This document shows positions 7,400 through 13,598 of a stretch of 13,598 bases of DNA, piece after piece. The translations under genes were made by a program, and so were the position numbers. This stretch comes from JAWOHX01 sp046484975 (GTDB taxonomy: Bacteria > Bacillota > Clostridia > DUPQ01), in contig JAWOHX010000039.1 in the NCBI GenBank assembly GCA_046484975.1, positions 1 to 13,598 of the forward strand, written 5' to 3'. Numbering within the stretch: position 1 is the stretch's first letter; each line of letters opens with the position of its first letter. The notes beneath the pieces were generated by a model. It saw only the letters and a list, made by a program, of their open reading frames with translations. It was not told the origin of the DNA and made no database searches.

Positions 7400-7888
7400 A
7401 TGGTAGTCATGGGCATCGACCCCGGGTTTGCGATCACGGGATACGGGATCGTGAGCCATGCCGGAAACAAGTTCAAGACCCTGGAATACGGGGTGGTCAG
7501 CACCGGAACGGACATGGTGTTCAGCCAGAGGTTGCTTCGCATTTATGAGAGGCTCAATGAGCTCGTGGACAGGTACCACCCGGATTTCATCGCAGTGGAG
7601 GAGCTTTTTTTCAACACCAATGCGAAAACGGCCTTGAAGGTAGGCCATGGAAGGGGCGTGGCAGTCCTTTGCGCCGCATTGCACAACATCGAACTGGCGG
7701 AATACACCCCCCTCCAGATCAAGCAGGCGGTGTGCGGCTACGGCAGGGCGGACAAGGCCCAGATGCAGCAGATGATCAAGGTGCTCCTCAACCTGGACAG
7801 CATCCCCAAACCGGACGATGCGGCGGATGCCCTGGGCGTCGCCATATGCCACGCCCATTCCTACAACCCCAGAACGGCAGTGAGGTGA
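7400..7888 (+). CDS. ruvC: crossover junction endodeoxyribonuclease RuvC
   Basis: RuvC is the Holliday-junction resolvase, a dimeric Mg-dependent nuclease with an RNase H fold. This 162-aa protein has the four expected acidic catalytic residues: D7 in MGIDPG, E67 in VEELFF, and D140 and D143 in DAADALG. The start ATG at 7400 has AAGGCGG at 7387-7393, 6 nt upstream; an internal ATG at 7409 has no better SD. No strong promoter was found. A GATAAT at 7374-7379 could be a -10 but lacks a good -35, and it overlaps the argGH control region, so ArgR binding might also touch this gene. The presence of RuvC favours a clostridial rather than a bacillar host. Confidence 0.96.
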   Translation: MVVMGIDPGFAITGYGIVSHAGNKFKTLEYGVVSTGTDMVFSQRLLRIYERLNELVDRYHPDFIAVEELFFNTNAKTALKVGHGRGVAVLCAALHNIELAEYTPLQIKQAVCGYGRADKAQMQQMIKVLLNLDSIPKPDDAADALGVAICHAHSYNPRTAVR

Positions 7889-7895
7889 CAGTTGC

Positions 7896-8492
7896 ATGTA
7901 TGAATACATCAAAGGGAAAGTAACCCACAGGCATACCGACTATGTCGTGGTGGAGACCCAGGGGATCGGCTACAGGATATACACCTCATTGGGTACCATT
8001 GCTTCCATAAGCGACAAACAGGAGGAGTCCCTCCTCTATACCCATTTGCATGTCCGGGAGGATGTGATGGTCCTGTACGGCTTCTCAAGCAGGCAGGAGC
8101 TGGGCATCTTCCAGATGCTCATCGGCATCTCCGGAATCGGCCCCAAGGCCGCCCTGTCCCTGCTGTCCACCTTCTCCGCCCAGGCCGTGGCCCTGAACAT
8201 CGCCACCAACAACACCACGGAGCTTTCCAAAGCCCCGGGCATCGGCAAGAAGTCCGCCATGCGCATCGTGCTGGAACTGAAGGACAAGTTCAAGAACCTG
8301 GAGATCAGCTCCCTGGACGAACAGGAACCCGCAGTTCCCTGTACCAACGAGCAGGAGGAGGCCAAGACCGCCCTGATGGTCCTTGGATACACCTCAAGGC
8401 AGGCGGGAAACGCCATAAGGAATGTGTATGAAGAGGGCGACAAAGTGGAAGGCATTATCCGGAAAGCCTTGAATCAAATGAACGGAGGATGA
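7896..8492 (+). CDS. ruvA: Holliday junction branch migration protein RuvA
   Basis: RuvA tetramers bind the four-way junction and load the RuvB motors. The 198-aa length is typical. Domain I (about 1-64) is the OB fold. Domain II has two helix-hairpin-helix motifs, ISGIGPKAAL (78-87) and APGIGKKSA (113-121). Domain III (about 152-194) contacts RuvB and follows a flexible acidic linker with EQEPA. SD GAGGTGA (7882-7888) overlaps the ruvC stop codon, 7 nt before the start, which suggests coupled translation in the ruvC-ruvA-ruvB series. Confidence 0.97.
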   Translation: MYEYIKGKVTHRHTDYVVVETQGIGYRIYTSLGTIASISDKQEESLLYTHLHVREDVMVLYGFSSRQELGIFQMLIGISGIGPKAALSLLSTFSAQAVALNIATNNTTELSKAPGIGKKSAMRIVLELKDKFKNLEISSLDEQEPAVPCTNEQEEAKTALMVLGYTSRQAGNAIRNVYEEGDKVEGIIRKALNQMNGG

Positions 8493-8493
8493 G

Positions 8494-9501
8494 ATGGAAG
8501 AAGACAGAATCACGGATTCCGATTTCACCAACCAGGATATTTTTGAAAACACCCTCCGGCCTCGTAATTTTGACGAATATTTCGGCCAGGAAAAGGTCAA
8601 GGGAAACATGAAGGTATTCATCCAGGCCGCAAAGGAGAGGAAGGAGCCCCTGGACCATGTCCTTCTCTGCGGGCCTCCCGGCCTGGGAAAAACCACACTG
8701 GCCAACATCATTGCCATTGAGATGGGGGTGAGCATGCGGGTCACCAGTGGCCCGGCCATCGAGAAAGCGGGGGACCTGGCTGCCATCCTCACCAACCTCG
8801 GGGATCATGATGTGCTCTTTATCGACGAGATCCACCGCCTCAACCGGGCCGTGGAGGAAATCCTTTACCCTGCCATGGAGGACTTCGCCCTGGACATCAT
8901 CATCGGAAAAGGCCCCAGCGCCCGGAGCATCCGCCTGGATTTGCCTCATTTCACCCTCATCGGCGCAACAACCCGTGCGGGGATGCTGACATCACCGCTC
9001 AGGGACCGGTTCGGGGTCATGAACCGTTTGGAGATGTATTCCGTGGAGGAGTTGACCACCATTGTCAAGCGCTCCTCCAGGATCCTGAACATTCAAATCG
9101 ACGAGTATGGCGCCATCGAGATCGCCAAAAGGTCCAGGGGAACCCCGAGGATTGCCAACAGGCTGCTCAAGAGGGTCAGGGACTTCGCCCAGGTTCAGGG
9201 CAAGGACATCATCGACCGGGACATGGCGGATGCAAGCCTCACCCGGTTGGAGGTGGACGAGAAGGGGCTGGACGCCCTGGACAAAAGGATCATTCTCTGC
9301 ATCATCGAGAAATTCGCCGGGGGCCCGGTGGGACTGGAGACCCTTTCCGCCAGCATCAGCGAGGAAAAGGACACCATTGAGGATGTCTATGAACCTTATC
9401 TTCTCCAGCTTGGATACATCCAGAAGACCCCCCGGGGAAGGTGCGCCACGAAGCTGGCCTACGACCATTTCAAGGTGAAATATGAAGGGGAACGGCCATG
9501 A
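8494..9501 (+). CDS. ruvB: Holliday junction branch migration DNA helicase RuvB
   Basis: RuvB is the AAA+ hexameric motor that pulls DNA through the RuvA-bound junction. The 335-aa protein shows the RuvB N-terminal segment LRPRNFDEYFGQ (21-32), Walker A GPPGLGKT (60-67), Walker B LFIDEIH (108-114), sensor 1 GATTRAG (157-163) and the arginine finger in SPLRDRFG (R170). The C-terminal winged helix ends with PRGRCATKLAYDHF. SD GGAGG (8484-8488) lies inside the end of ruvA, whose stop is 1 nt before this start. The stop overlaps the queH start. Confidence 0.98.
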   Translation: MEEDRITDSDFTNQDIFENTLRPRNFDEYFGQEKVKGNMKVFIQAAKERKEPLDHVLLCGPPGLGKTTLANIIAIEMGVSMRVTSGPAIEKAGDLAAILTNLGDHDVLFIDEIHRLNRAVEEILYPAMEDFALDIIIGKGPSARSIRLDLPHFTLIGATTRAGMLTSPLRDRFGVMNRLEMYSVEELTTIVKRSSRILNIQIDEYGAIEIAKRSRGTPRIANRLLKRVRDFAQVQGKDIIDRDMADASLTRLEVDEKGLDALDKRIILCIIEKFAGGPVGLETLSASISEEKDTIEDVYEPYLLQLGYIQKTPRGRCATKLAYDHFKVKYEGERP

Positions 9502-10025
9502 GGCTCCTGTTGCATATCTGCTGCGCCCCCTGCCTGGTGTATGTGCATGACAAACTGACTGCGGATGAAATCCAATACGAAGGATTTTTCTACAATCCCA
9601 ATATCCATCCGTATCTGGAATACAAAAGAAGGTTGAGGACCCTTCAGGAATTCACGAAAGGGGAGGGCGTTTTGCTTACCGTCCGTGATTCCTTTCTTCA
9701 ACCCCTTTGGGAAAACGACAGTGAAATGTGTAAGTTCTGCTATATGCTGAGATTGTTTGAGACAGCCAGATACGCAAAACAAAACGGGTTCACCCATTTC
9801 AGCACCACACTGCTGGTCAGCCCCTACCAGAACCATGAGATGATCGTGGAAGCGGCAAAAGCGGCAGAAAAGGAATATGGCGTCATATTCCATTATGAGG
9901 ACTTCAGGCAGGGATACCGGAAAGGCCAGGAAAAAGCCCGGCAGCAAAACCTGTACAGGCAGAAATACTGCGGATGCATCCAGTCCTATCACCGGTCCGC
10001 CATAAAAGACAAGATCACATGGTGA
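9498..10025 (+). CDS. queH: epoxyqueuosine reductase QueH
   Basis: QueH (DUF208) reduces epoxyqueuosine to queuosine in tRNA, as a cobalamin-independent, metal-cluster alternative to QueG. The 175-aa protein has the family's cysteine layout: HICCAPC (C8, C9, C12), the FYNPNIHP motif (31-38), MCKFC (C78, C81) and YCGC (C158, C160). These residues hold an Fe-S cluster and a second metal in the characterised family. The start overlaps the ruvB stop as ATGA (9498-9501), so translation is probably coupled. The pairing with ruv genes is a known clostridial-type neighbourhood in which queA and tgt often also occur; neither is seen here. Confidence 0.94.
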   Translation: MRLLLHICCAPCLVYVHDKLTADEIQYEGFFYNPNIHPYLEYKRRLRTLQEFTKGEGVLLTVRDSFLQPLWENDSEMCKFCYMLRLFETARYAKQNGFTHFSTTLLVSPYQNHEMIVEAAKAAEKEYGVIFHYEDFRQGYRKGQEKARQQNLYRQKYCGCIQSYHRSAIKDKITW

Positions 10026-10042
10026 GACAGGAGGCCAACCAG

Positions 10043-11677
10043 ATGAAAGATGGGGCCCTTCCAAAAATCATTCCAACCAGAACTATCAGAAGGCCGGAAA
10101 GAACGAATCATCCGGCTGTCTTTGATTTCCGTGAGGAGACAGTGGGGGATGTCCGTTTCAGACTGGAGGCACGGGAAAAAACCCGGGTGATTGTAAGGTA
10201 CGGCGAATACCTGGAGGAGCTGGATGCGGACATGGACAAGGAACTTCATTACTACAAATTCCCAAAGGATGTCTTCGATTTGGAAAAAGGCAGCCATGAC
10301 CTCCAGAGCAAGGGCAGAAGGGCATTCCGGTTTATCCGGGTCGAAGGCCCTGATGTGGAGGTCATGGATATCTCCGCGGAACACAGGCATTATCCCGTCG
10401 AGGACAGAGGCCACTTTTGCTGTCCTGACAACCTGCTGAACCAGATTCACCAGGTCTCAAAGAACACCGTCAAGCTCTGCATGCAGGATTTCTACGAAGA
10501 CGGCATCAAAAGGGACGGCCTTCTGTGGGTGGGTGATGCCCGGGTGGAGGCCTACTGCAACTATTATGCCTTCGGGGACAAGGAACTGGCCCGAAGATCC
10601 ATCGGCATGTTTGCCGCCACACAGAAGGAGGACGGGTCCATACCGGCCTGTGCAGGCAGTGCAGGCGGACATGTCCATCCCCATATGATCGACTATATGC
10701 CCAATGTGGTGCAGGATGTGCAGGACTGGATCCTGTACAACTACTGCACGGATTTCGTGAGCATGCTTTGGGAGTACCTGCTCTATACCGGGGATGTAAA
10801 GACAGCAAGGGACCAGTACATTGCCGCGGACAGGATCATGCAGTTTCTTGGGGGCAAGGTCTTCCGGGGTGAAATCAACAGGGAAGCCATCATCACGGAT
10901 GAGGACATCCACCGCAGGGACCACTGGTGGCCTTCCGAGGGAACCTTCATGATGCAGTTCCTGGCGGCCCTGAAGGACATCAACCGCCTGGCAAAAATAC
11001 TTGGTCAAGACAATTGGGACAAGTGGATCAGACAGACGGAAACCATGATCCGAAAGAAGTTTTACTGCCAGGAAAAAGGTGTGTATACCGACATATCCGG
11101 AAAATGCGATGCAGTGAGCCACCATGCCAATTCTTTTTCGGTTCTGGCGGACCTTCCCGGACGGAAAAACGAATTGAATCGTGCCAGAAACCTGGAGGAG
11201 GCATATTACCCCATGGCGGGCTTCATGAAGTTCTGGGTCATCAAGGCAATGATGGAACAGGGGGACATGGAGGAAGGGCTGCAGGACACCAGGGACTATT
11301 TCGGGCTCATGCTCCGTCACGGCGCCACCACATTCTGGGAGAAACTGGACTTGAAACACCCGGACATCGTCCTGAACAATCCGTTGGTGAGCCGATGCCA
11401 TGGTTGGTCCGGCGGCCCGGCAGCGCTCTTCCCTGAATACATCCTCGGCGTCCGGCCGATGGAGCCCGGATTCAAAAGAGTAAGGATTGCCCCGGATTTG
11501 GGCGGACTGCCCTGGGCGGAGGGATCAGTCCCCACACCCATGGGGGACATCCATGTCCGCCTGCAGGACACAGAACGAACAAAGGGGGAAATCATCCTTC
11601 CGGAAGGCATGGAGGGGTTTCTGGTGCGACCTGGCAGGAAGTGCCTGGCAATACAGGGAAAGCACATCATTGACTAG
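10043..11677 (+). CDS. compact GH78 alpha-L-rhamnosidase-like protein
   Basis: A 544-aa protein resembling bacterial GH78. A short beta-domain (about 20-115, with RRAFRFIRVEG) leads into an (alpha/alpha)6 barrel with DGIKRDGLLWVGD (153-165), TTFWEKLD (429-436) and SRCHGWSGGPAALFPEYILGV (450-470). A C-terminal beta-sandwich follows. GH78 enzymes hydrolyse terminal alpha-L-rhamnose, and typical members are near 900 aa; the extra N-terminal beta-domains are absent here. In the first motif the position of the catalytic-acid Glu is occupied by Asp (D158), so substrate and activity are open. The ATG at 10043 is chosen for AGGAGG (10029-10034) with an 8-nt spacer; the in-frame ATG at 10019, inside queH, has no SD. 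There is no signal peptide. It lies 17 nt after queH and is probably co-transcribed. Confidence 0.85.
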   Translation: MKDGALPKIIPTRTIRRPERTNHPAVFDFREETVGDVRFRLEAREKTRVIVRYGEYLEELDADMDKELHYYKFPKDVFDLEKGSHDLQSKGRRAFRFIRVEGPDVEVMDISAEHRHYPVEDRGHFCCPDNLLNQIHQVSKNTVKLCMQDFYEDGIKRDGLLWVGDARVEAYCNYYAFGDKELARRSIGMFAATQKEDGSIPACAGSAGGHVHPHMIDYMPNVVQDVQDWILYNYCTDFVSMLWEYLLYTGDVKTARDQYIAADRIMQFLGGKVFRGEINREAIITDEDIHRRDHWWPSEGTFMMQFLAALKDINRLAKILGQDNWDKWIRQTETMIRKKFYCQEKGVYTDISGKCDAVSHHANSFSVLADLPGRKNELNRARNLEEAYYPMAGFMKFWVIKAMMEQGDMEEGLQDTRDYFGLMLRHGATTFWEKLDLKHPDIVLNNPLVSRCHGWSGGPAALFPEYILGVRPMEPGFKRVRIAPDLGGLPWAEGSVPTPMGDIHVRLQDTERTKGEIILPEGMEGFLVRPGRKCLAIQGKHIID

Positions 11678-11680
11678 TCA

Positions 11681-11709
11681 TTGATTCACTGCCGGATGTA
11701 GTGTATAAT
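11681..11709 (+). promoter_or_regulatory. putative promoter in the gap after the GH78-like gene
   Basis: TTGATT (11681-11686), a 17-bp spacer and a perfect TATAAT (11704-11709), starting 4 bp after the GH78-like stop codon. It would give an RNA from about 11716 with a ~175-nt leader before the recombinase ATG, holding the hairpin at 11751-11773 and the inverted repeat at 11852-11879. Confidence 0.55.
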
Positions 11710-11750
11710 CATGAAAAGAGATTAAATTATTCTAAAAAATCCGATGGAAT

Positions 11751-11773
11751 TATCCGGTGTTTCGGCCCGGATA
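11751..11773 (+). repeat. 7-bp hairpin in the recombinase leader
   Basis: TATCCGG (11751-11757) pairs with CCGGATA (11767-11773) around a 9-nt loop. No T-run follows, so it is not a standard terminator. A strong AGGAGG (11781-11786) follows, 12 nt before an in-frame TTG at 11799. A second small stem, CTTGT/ACAAG, lies at 11798-11811. The function is unknown. Confidence 0.4.
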
Positions 11774-11838
11774 GGGACAGAGGAGGACATCCCCCATCTT
11801 GTTGAAACAAGGCTGTTCCAACTATAAAAATATGCATA

Positions 11839-11867
11839 TTTACATATATTACCTTTTACAATATACT
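11839..11867 (+). promoter_or_regulatory. putative recombinase promoter
   Basis: TTTACA (11839-11844), a 17-bp spacer and TATACT (11862-11867), each 5 of 6 to consensus. The expected start near 11873 leaves a ~19-nt leader that contains little more than the SD AAAGGTGG. The -10 lies at the centre of the inverted repeat. Confidence 0.6.
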
Positions 11868-11879
11868 ATTGTCAAAAGG
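11852..11879. repeat. 28-bp inverted repeat over the recombinase promoter and SD
   Basis: The left arm CCTTTTACAATA (11852-11863) is complementary to the right arm TATTGTCAAAAGG (11867-11879), apart from one bulged base (C11873), with TAC between. As DNA it has the shape of a recombinase core site: two ~11-bp arms around a ~6-bp centre. As RNA the 12-bp stem would bury the AAAAGG part of the SD. Both readings are inferences from sequence. Confidence 0.65.
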
Positions 11880-11891
11880 TGGTGCATGCAT

Positions 11892-12713
11892 ATGGAGACA
11901 ATGGGTCAGGACCAGAAAAGAATCCTGAAGGATTTTGAGAACAAGCTTCACTTGAGAAGATATGCCAGTAAAACCATCAAGGCCTACATAGGGCACATCA
12001 GAAGGCTTTTTGCATACCGGGAACCTGTCACCAGGGAGAGCACGAGAACCTATCTTCTGTGGCTGACCAGGGAGAAGGAAGTCACCGGATCCTACCTGAA
12101 CCAGGCAATCAGCGCCATCCAGGCATTCAATAGGGAACTGCTGTCGGATATCCCTGAAAGACCAAAAAGGGAAAAACATCTGCCCAGTGTTCTAAGCAAG
12201 GCGGAAGTGAAGAGAATCATTGAAGGCATAGAGAATCTCAAGCACAGGACCATTGTCACATTGATCTATTCCGCGGGCTTGCGTGTCGGGGAAGCCGTGA
12301 GGTTGAGAATACGGGATATTGACTCCGACAGAATGCTGGTCAGGGTGCAGAACGGGAAAGGAAACAAGGACAGATACACCATCCTCTCCGGGAAAACCTT
12401 GTTATTACTCCGGGAATACTACAAGGTCTATATGCCAAAGGACTGGCTGTTTCCCAGCACACAGTACAACAGGCACCTGACGGAACGGTCAGTGCAGAAG
12501 GTGTTTGAACGAGCCATCATCAAAGCAAGGATCAACAAGGATGCAACGGTCCACTGGCTCAGGCATTCCTTCGCCACACACCTGCTGGAAGAAGGCACGG
12601 ACATCCGCTATATCCAGGAACTTCTTGGCCATACGAATCCCAGCACCACCCAGATATACACCCATGTTTCCACCACAAGCATCGGCAGAATAAAATCGCC
12701 TTTCGATACATGA
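11892..12713 (+). CDS. stand-alone tyrosine recombinase (phage-integrase family)
   Basis: A 273-aa site-specific recombinase that cuts and rejoins DNA through a phosphotyrosine. An N-terminal SAM-like core-binding domain spans about 15-90, with LRRYASKTIKAYIGHIRRLF. The catalytic domain contains R131 (SAGLRVGEAVRL), K156 (NGKGNKDRY), H221 and R224 (HWLRHSFATHLL), H247 (LLGHTN) and nucleophile Y256 (QIYTHVS). All expected catalytic residues are present, so it looks active. The C-terminal IKSPFD is unlike chromosomal XerC/XerD. The extra segment of IntI integrases is not seen. AAAGGTGG (11875-11882) is 9 nt before the ATG at 11892. The open frame reaches a TTG at 11799 (304 aa) with AGGAGG at 12-nt spacing, but that AT-rich extension looks non-coding. 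The acetyltransferase gene follows by 31 nt. Confidence 0.92.
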   Translation: METMGQDQKRILKDFENKLHLRRYASKTIKAYIGHIRRLFAYREPVTRESTRTYLLWLTREKEVTGSYLNQAISAIQAFNRELLSDIPERPKREKHLPSVLSKAEVKRIIEGIENLKHRTIVTLIYSAGLRVGEAVRLRIRDIDSDRMLVRVQNGKGNKDRYTILSGKTLLLLREYYKVYMPKDWLFPSTQYNRHLTERSVQKVFERAIIKARINKDATVHWLRHSFATHLLEEGTDIRYIQELLGHTNPSTTQIYTHVSTTSIGRIKSPFDT

Positions 12714-12744
12714 GCAGTGGAAAGGGAAGACACAAGGAGTATTC

Positions 12745-13317
12745 ATGATCAGAACCGAGGAATTATCATCAACGACCTGGAAGGACTTTGAAGCCTTGTT
12801 CGCCAAGCATAAAGGGGTCAGGGGAGGTTGCTGGTGCACATTCCATCGGTGCAGCAGCACAACCCACTTCGAGCAGATGAACAGGGAGGAACGCCGAAAA
12901 TTCCATCAGGAACTGACCATGAAGGGGGAAGGGTACGGACTCCTGCTTTATGATGAGAATGTACCCGTGGCCTGGTGCCAGTTCGGACCTGCAAATGCAT
13001 TCCCAAGATACGACAGGGGCCGCGATTACACCAAACTGACCATAGCAGATGATTGGAAGCCACAGTGGAGAATATCCTGCATTTTCGTCGACAAGGATTG
13101 CCGGAGAAAGGGTCTGTCCCATATCGCTTTGAGCAGCGCCATCCAGTTGATCAGGAAAAAAGGCGGCGGTGTTGTGGAAGCATTCCCATTTGATATCCCG
13201 GGAGCAAAAAGACCGTCCTATACCGGCTCGGTGGCTATGTATATGCGGGAGGGATTCCATGAGGTTGCGAGGTTAGGGAAAAATACCGTGTTGATGCGAT
13301 GTAAGATTGACACATGA
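12745..13317 (+). CDS. GNAT-family N-acetyltransferase
   Basis: A 190-aa protein of the GNAT superfamily, which moves acetyl from acetyl-CoA to an amine. Motif A is ISCIFVDKDCRRKGLSHIAL (110-129), with the acetyl-CoA pyrophosphate loop RRKGLS (120-125). The C-terminal motif is YTGSVAMYMREGFHEVAR (159-176). The N-terminal GGCWCTFHR (27-35) is typical of one GNAT subgroup; its cysteines may matter, but the substrate is unknown. SD AAGGAG (12734-12739) is 5 nt before the ATG. No promoter or terminator lies in the 31 nt after the recombinase, so it is probably its downstream partner in one transcript, perhaps a passenger gene. Resistance, toxin acetylation and protein modification are all possible. 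Confidence 0.85.
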   Translation: MIRTEELSSTTWKDFEALFAKHKGVRGGCWCTFHRCSSTTHFEQMNREERRKFHQELTMKGEGYGLLLYDENVPVAWCQFGPANAFPRYDRGRDYTKLTIADDWKPQWRISCIFVDKDCRRKGLSHIALSSAIQLIRKKGGGVVEAFPFDIPGAKRPSYTGSVAMYMREGFHEVARLGKNTVLMRCKIDT

Positions 13318-13494
13318 TAGAATAGATAGAGAAAATATATACCATATGACAGGGCAGGCATATTGTATATGTGTAATATGTCAGGGATACACTGGATATG
13401 GGTTTATATATTGAAATTCACAGACTAGAGAGTTAGCCGACATTTTATAAACCATTGTGTGTTCCAACTTCATTATATCTTATTGGGGGTTGCT
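13318..13494. other. AT-rich intergenic region with short repeats
   Basis: No gene, RNA gene, clear promoter or intrinsic terminator is visible. The stretch 13321-13380 is 30 % GC by count. It holds an imperfect direct repeat, ATATGACAGGG (13344-13354) and ATATGTCAGGG (13376-13386), 32 bp apart and differing at one base. An inverted repeat CATATT/AATATG (13359-13364 with 13375-13380) lies in between and overlaps it. A GGGGG (13485-13489) serves as the SD of the next gene. Confidence 0.5.
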
Positions 13495-13598
13495 ATGAAA
13501 TTAGACAAAATTGATAATGGAAAAGAATTTGATTGGGGAAAAGCTTCTAAGGATTATGGACTATATAGAGATATTTACCCAGAGAGCTTTTATAAAAA
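13495..13598 (+). CDS. start of a probable SAM-dependent methyltransferase (3' end outside window)
   Basis: Only 34 codons are visible. The segment FDWGKASKDYGLYRDIYPES (12-31) resembles the region just before the class I methyltransferase domain in a common family of small methyltransferases. No SAM-binding motif is reached, so this rests on N-terminal similarity recalled from the family. GGGGG lies 5 nt before the ATG. GC content is 29 of 104 bases (28 %), with TTA, AGA and AAA codons, very unlike the GC-rich genes to the left. This suggests recent transfer. Confidence 0.6.
   Translation, partial: MKLDKIDNGKEFDWGKASKDYGLYRDIYPESFYK

Larger units (their letters stand above)
11832..11893 (+). 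repeat. direct repeats ATGCATAT flanking the promoter and inverted repeat
   Basis: ATGCATAT occurs at 11832-11839 and again at 11886-11893, 54 bp apart. The left copy lies within a perfect 12-bp palindrome (11829-11840) and the right copy overlaps the start codon. Together they bracket the inverted repeat at 11852-11879. They could be accessory protein sites, but short AT-rich repeats also arise by chance. Confidence 0.4.

Noticed and set aside
8455..8949. 164-aa minus-strand open frame opposite the ruvA end and ruvB
   Set aside because: Lies antisense to Walker A and B coding regions of ruvB; no independent support.
10457..11401. 314-aa minus-strand open frame opposite the GH78-like gene
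   Set aside because: A shadow frame in GC-rich DNA: no SD, no recognisable domain, and the plus-strand frame has clear family motifs.
11852..11879. Inverted repeat as a chromosomal dif site
   Set aside because: It has the 11-6-11 geometry but not the conserved dif half-site sequence that I know from Bacillota, and the adjacent recombinase does not look like XerC or XerD.
11799..11891. TTG-initiated longer form of the recombinase (304 aa)
   Set aside because: AGGAGG at 11781-11786 is 12 nt away, which is long. The extra 31 residues come from AT-rich palindromic DNA carrying the promoter and inverted repeat. Kept only as an alternative start.
13307..13335. TTGACA at 13307-13312 as a promoter for the methyltransferase gene
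   Set aside because: No -10-like hexamer at 16-18 bp; the position at 17 bp reads AGAAAA.
13433..13439. GTTAGCC resembling the GTTRRRY core of integron attC sites
   Set aside because: A 7-bp degenerate match occurs by chance, no matching RYYYAAC-bearing hairpin is present around it, and the recombinase is not IntI-like.
1..13598. CRISPR array, rRNA, insertion sequence ends, riboswitch or T-box
   Set aside because: No regularly spaced repeats, no rRNA-like sequence, no transposase with terminal repeats, and no T-box (TGGnACC-type) or riboswitch core was found in any gap.

Overview
The window looks like a chromosomal segment of a GC-rich, anaerobic Bacillota, most likely of clostridial type. 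The reasons are RuvC rather than RecU, a pyruvate phosphate dikinase, the iron-sulfur enzyme QueH in place of QueG, SD-led compact operons, and TATAAT-type promoters with 17-bp spacers. The assignment is inference from gene content; there is no rRNA or marker phylogeny here.

Left part (1-4701): the 3' half of ppdK ends at a bidirectional hairpin terminator shared with a convergent 751-aa protein. That protein probably has an (alpha/alpha) barrel like carbohydrate-active enzymes, but I do not recognise its family. Behind its promoter lies a complete tRNA-Gln(CUG) unit with its own promoter, encoded CCA and terminator. Next come a minus-strand cysteine-rich YkgJ-like protein and a divergent 98-aa unknown protein. 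They share a short promoter region with a near-perfect 16-bp palindrome.

Middle part (4676-11677): argG-argH (citrulline to arginine) runs on the minus strand from a strong promoter overlapped by an almost perfect ARG box, so ArgR repression is expected. The plus strand carries a tight row ruvC-ruvA-ruvB-queH followed 17 nt later by a compact GH78 (alpha-L-rhamnosidase-like) gene. RuvABC processes Holliday junctions, QueH makes queuosine in tRNA, and the last gene is a probable cytoplasmic glycosidase that seems to share the transcript.

Right part (11678-13598): composition drops. An AT-rich leader holds a promoter, a 28-bp inverted repeat covering the promoter's -10 and the SD, and flanking direct repeats. 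These precede a stand-alone tyrosine recombinase. A GNAT acetyltransferase follows 31 nt downstream. After an AT-rich, repeat-bearing gap comes the start of a 28 % GC gene resembling a SAM-dependent methyltransferase. This end looks like an acquired or mobile segment whose far boundary lies outside the window. The recombinase control region is the most interesting item.
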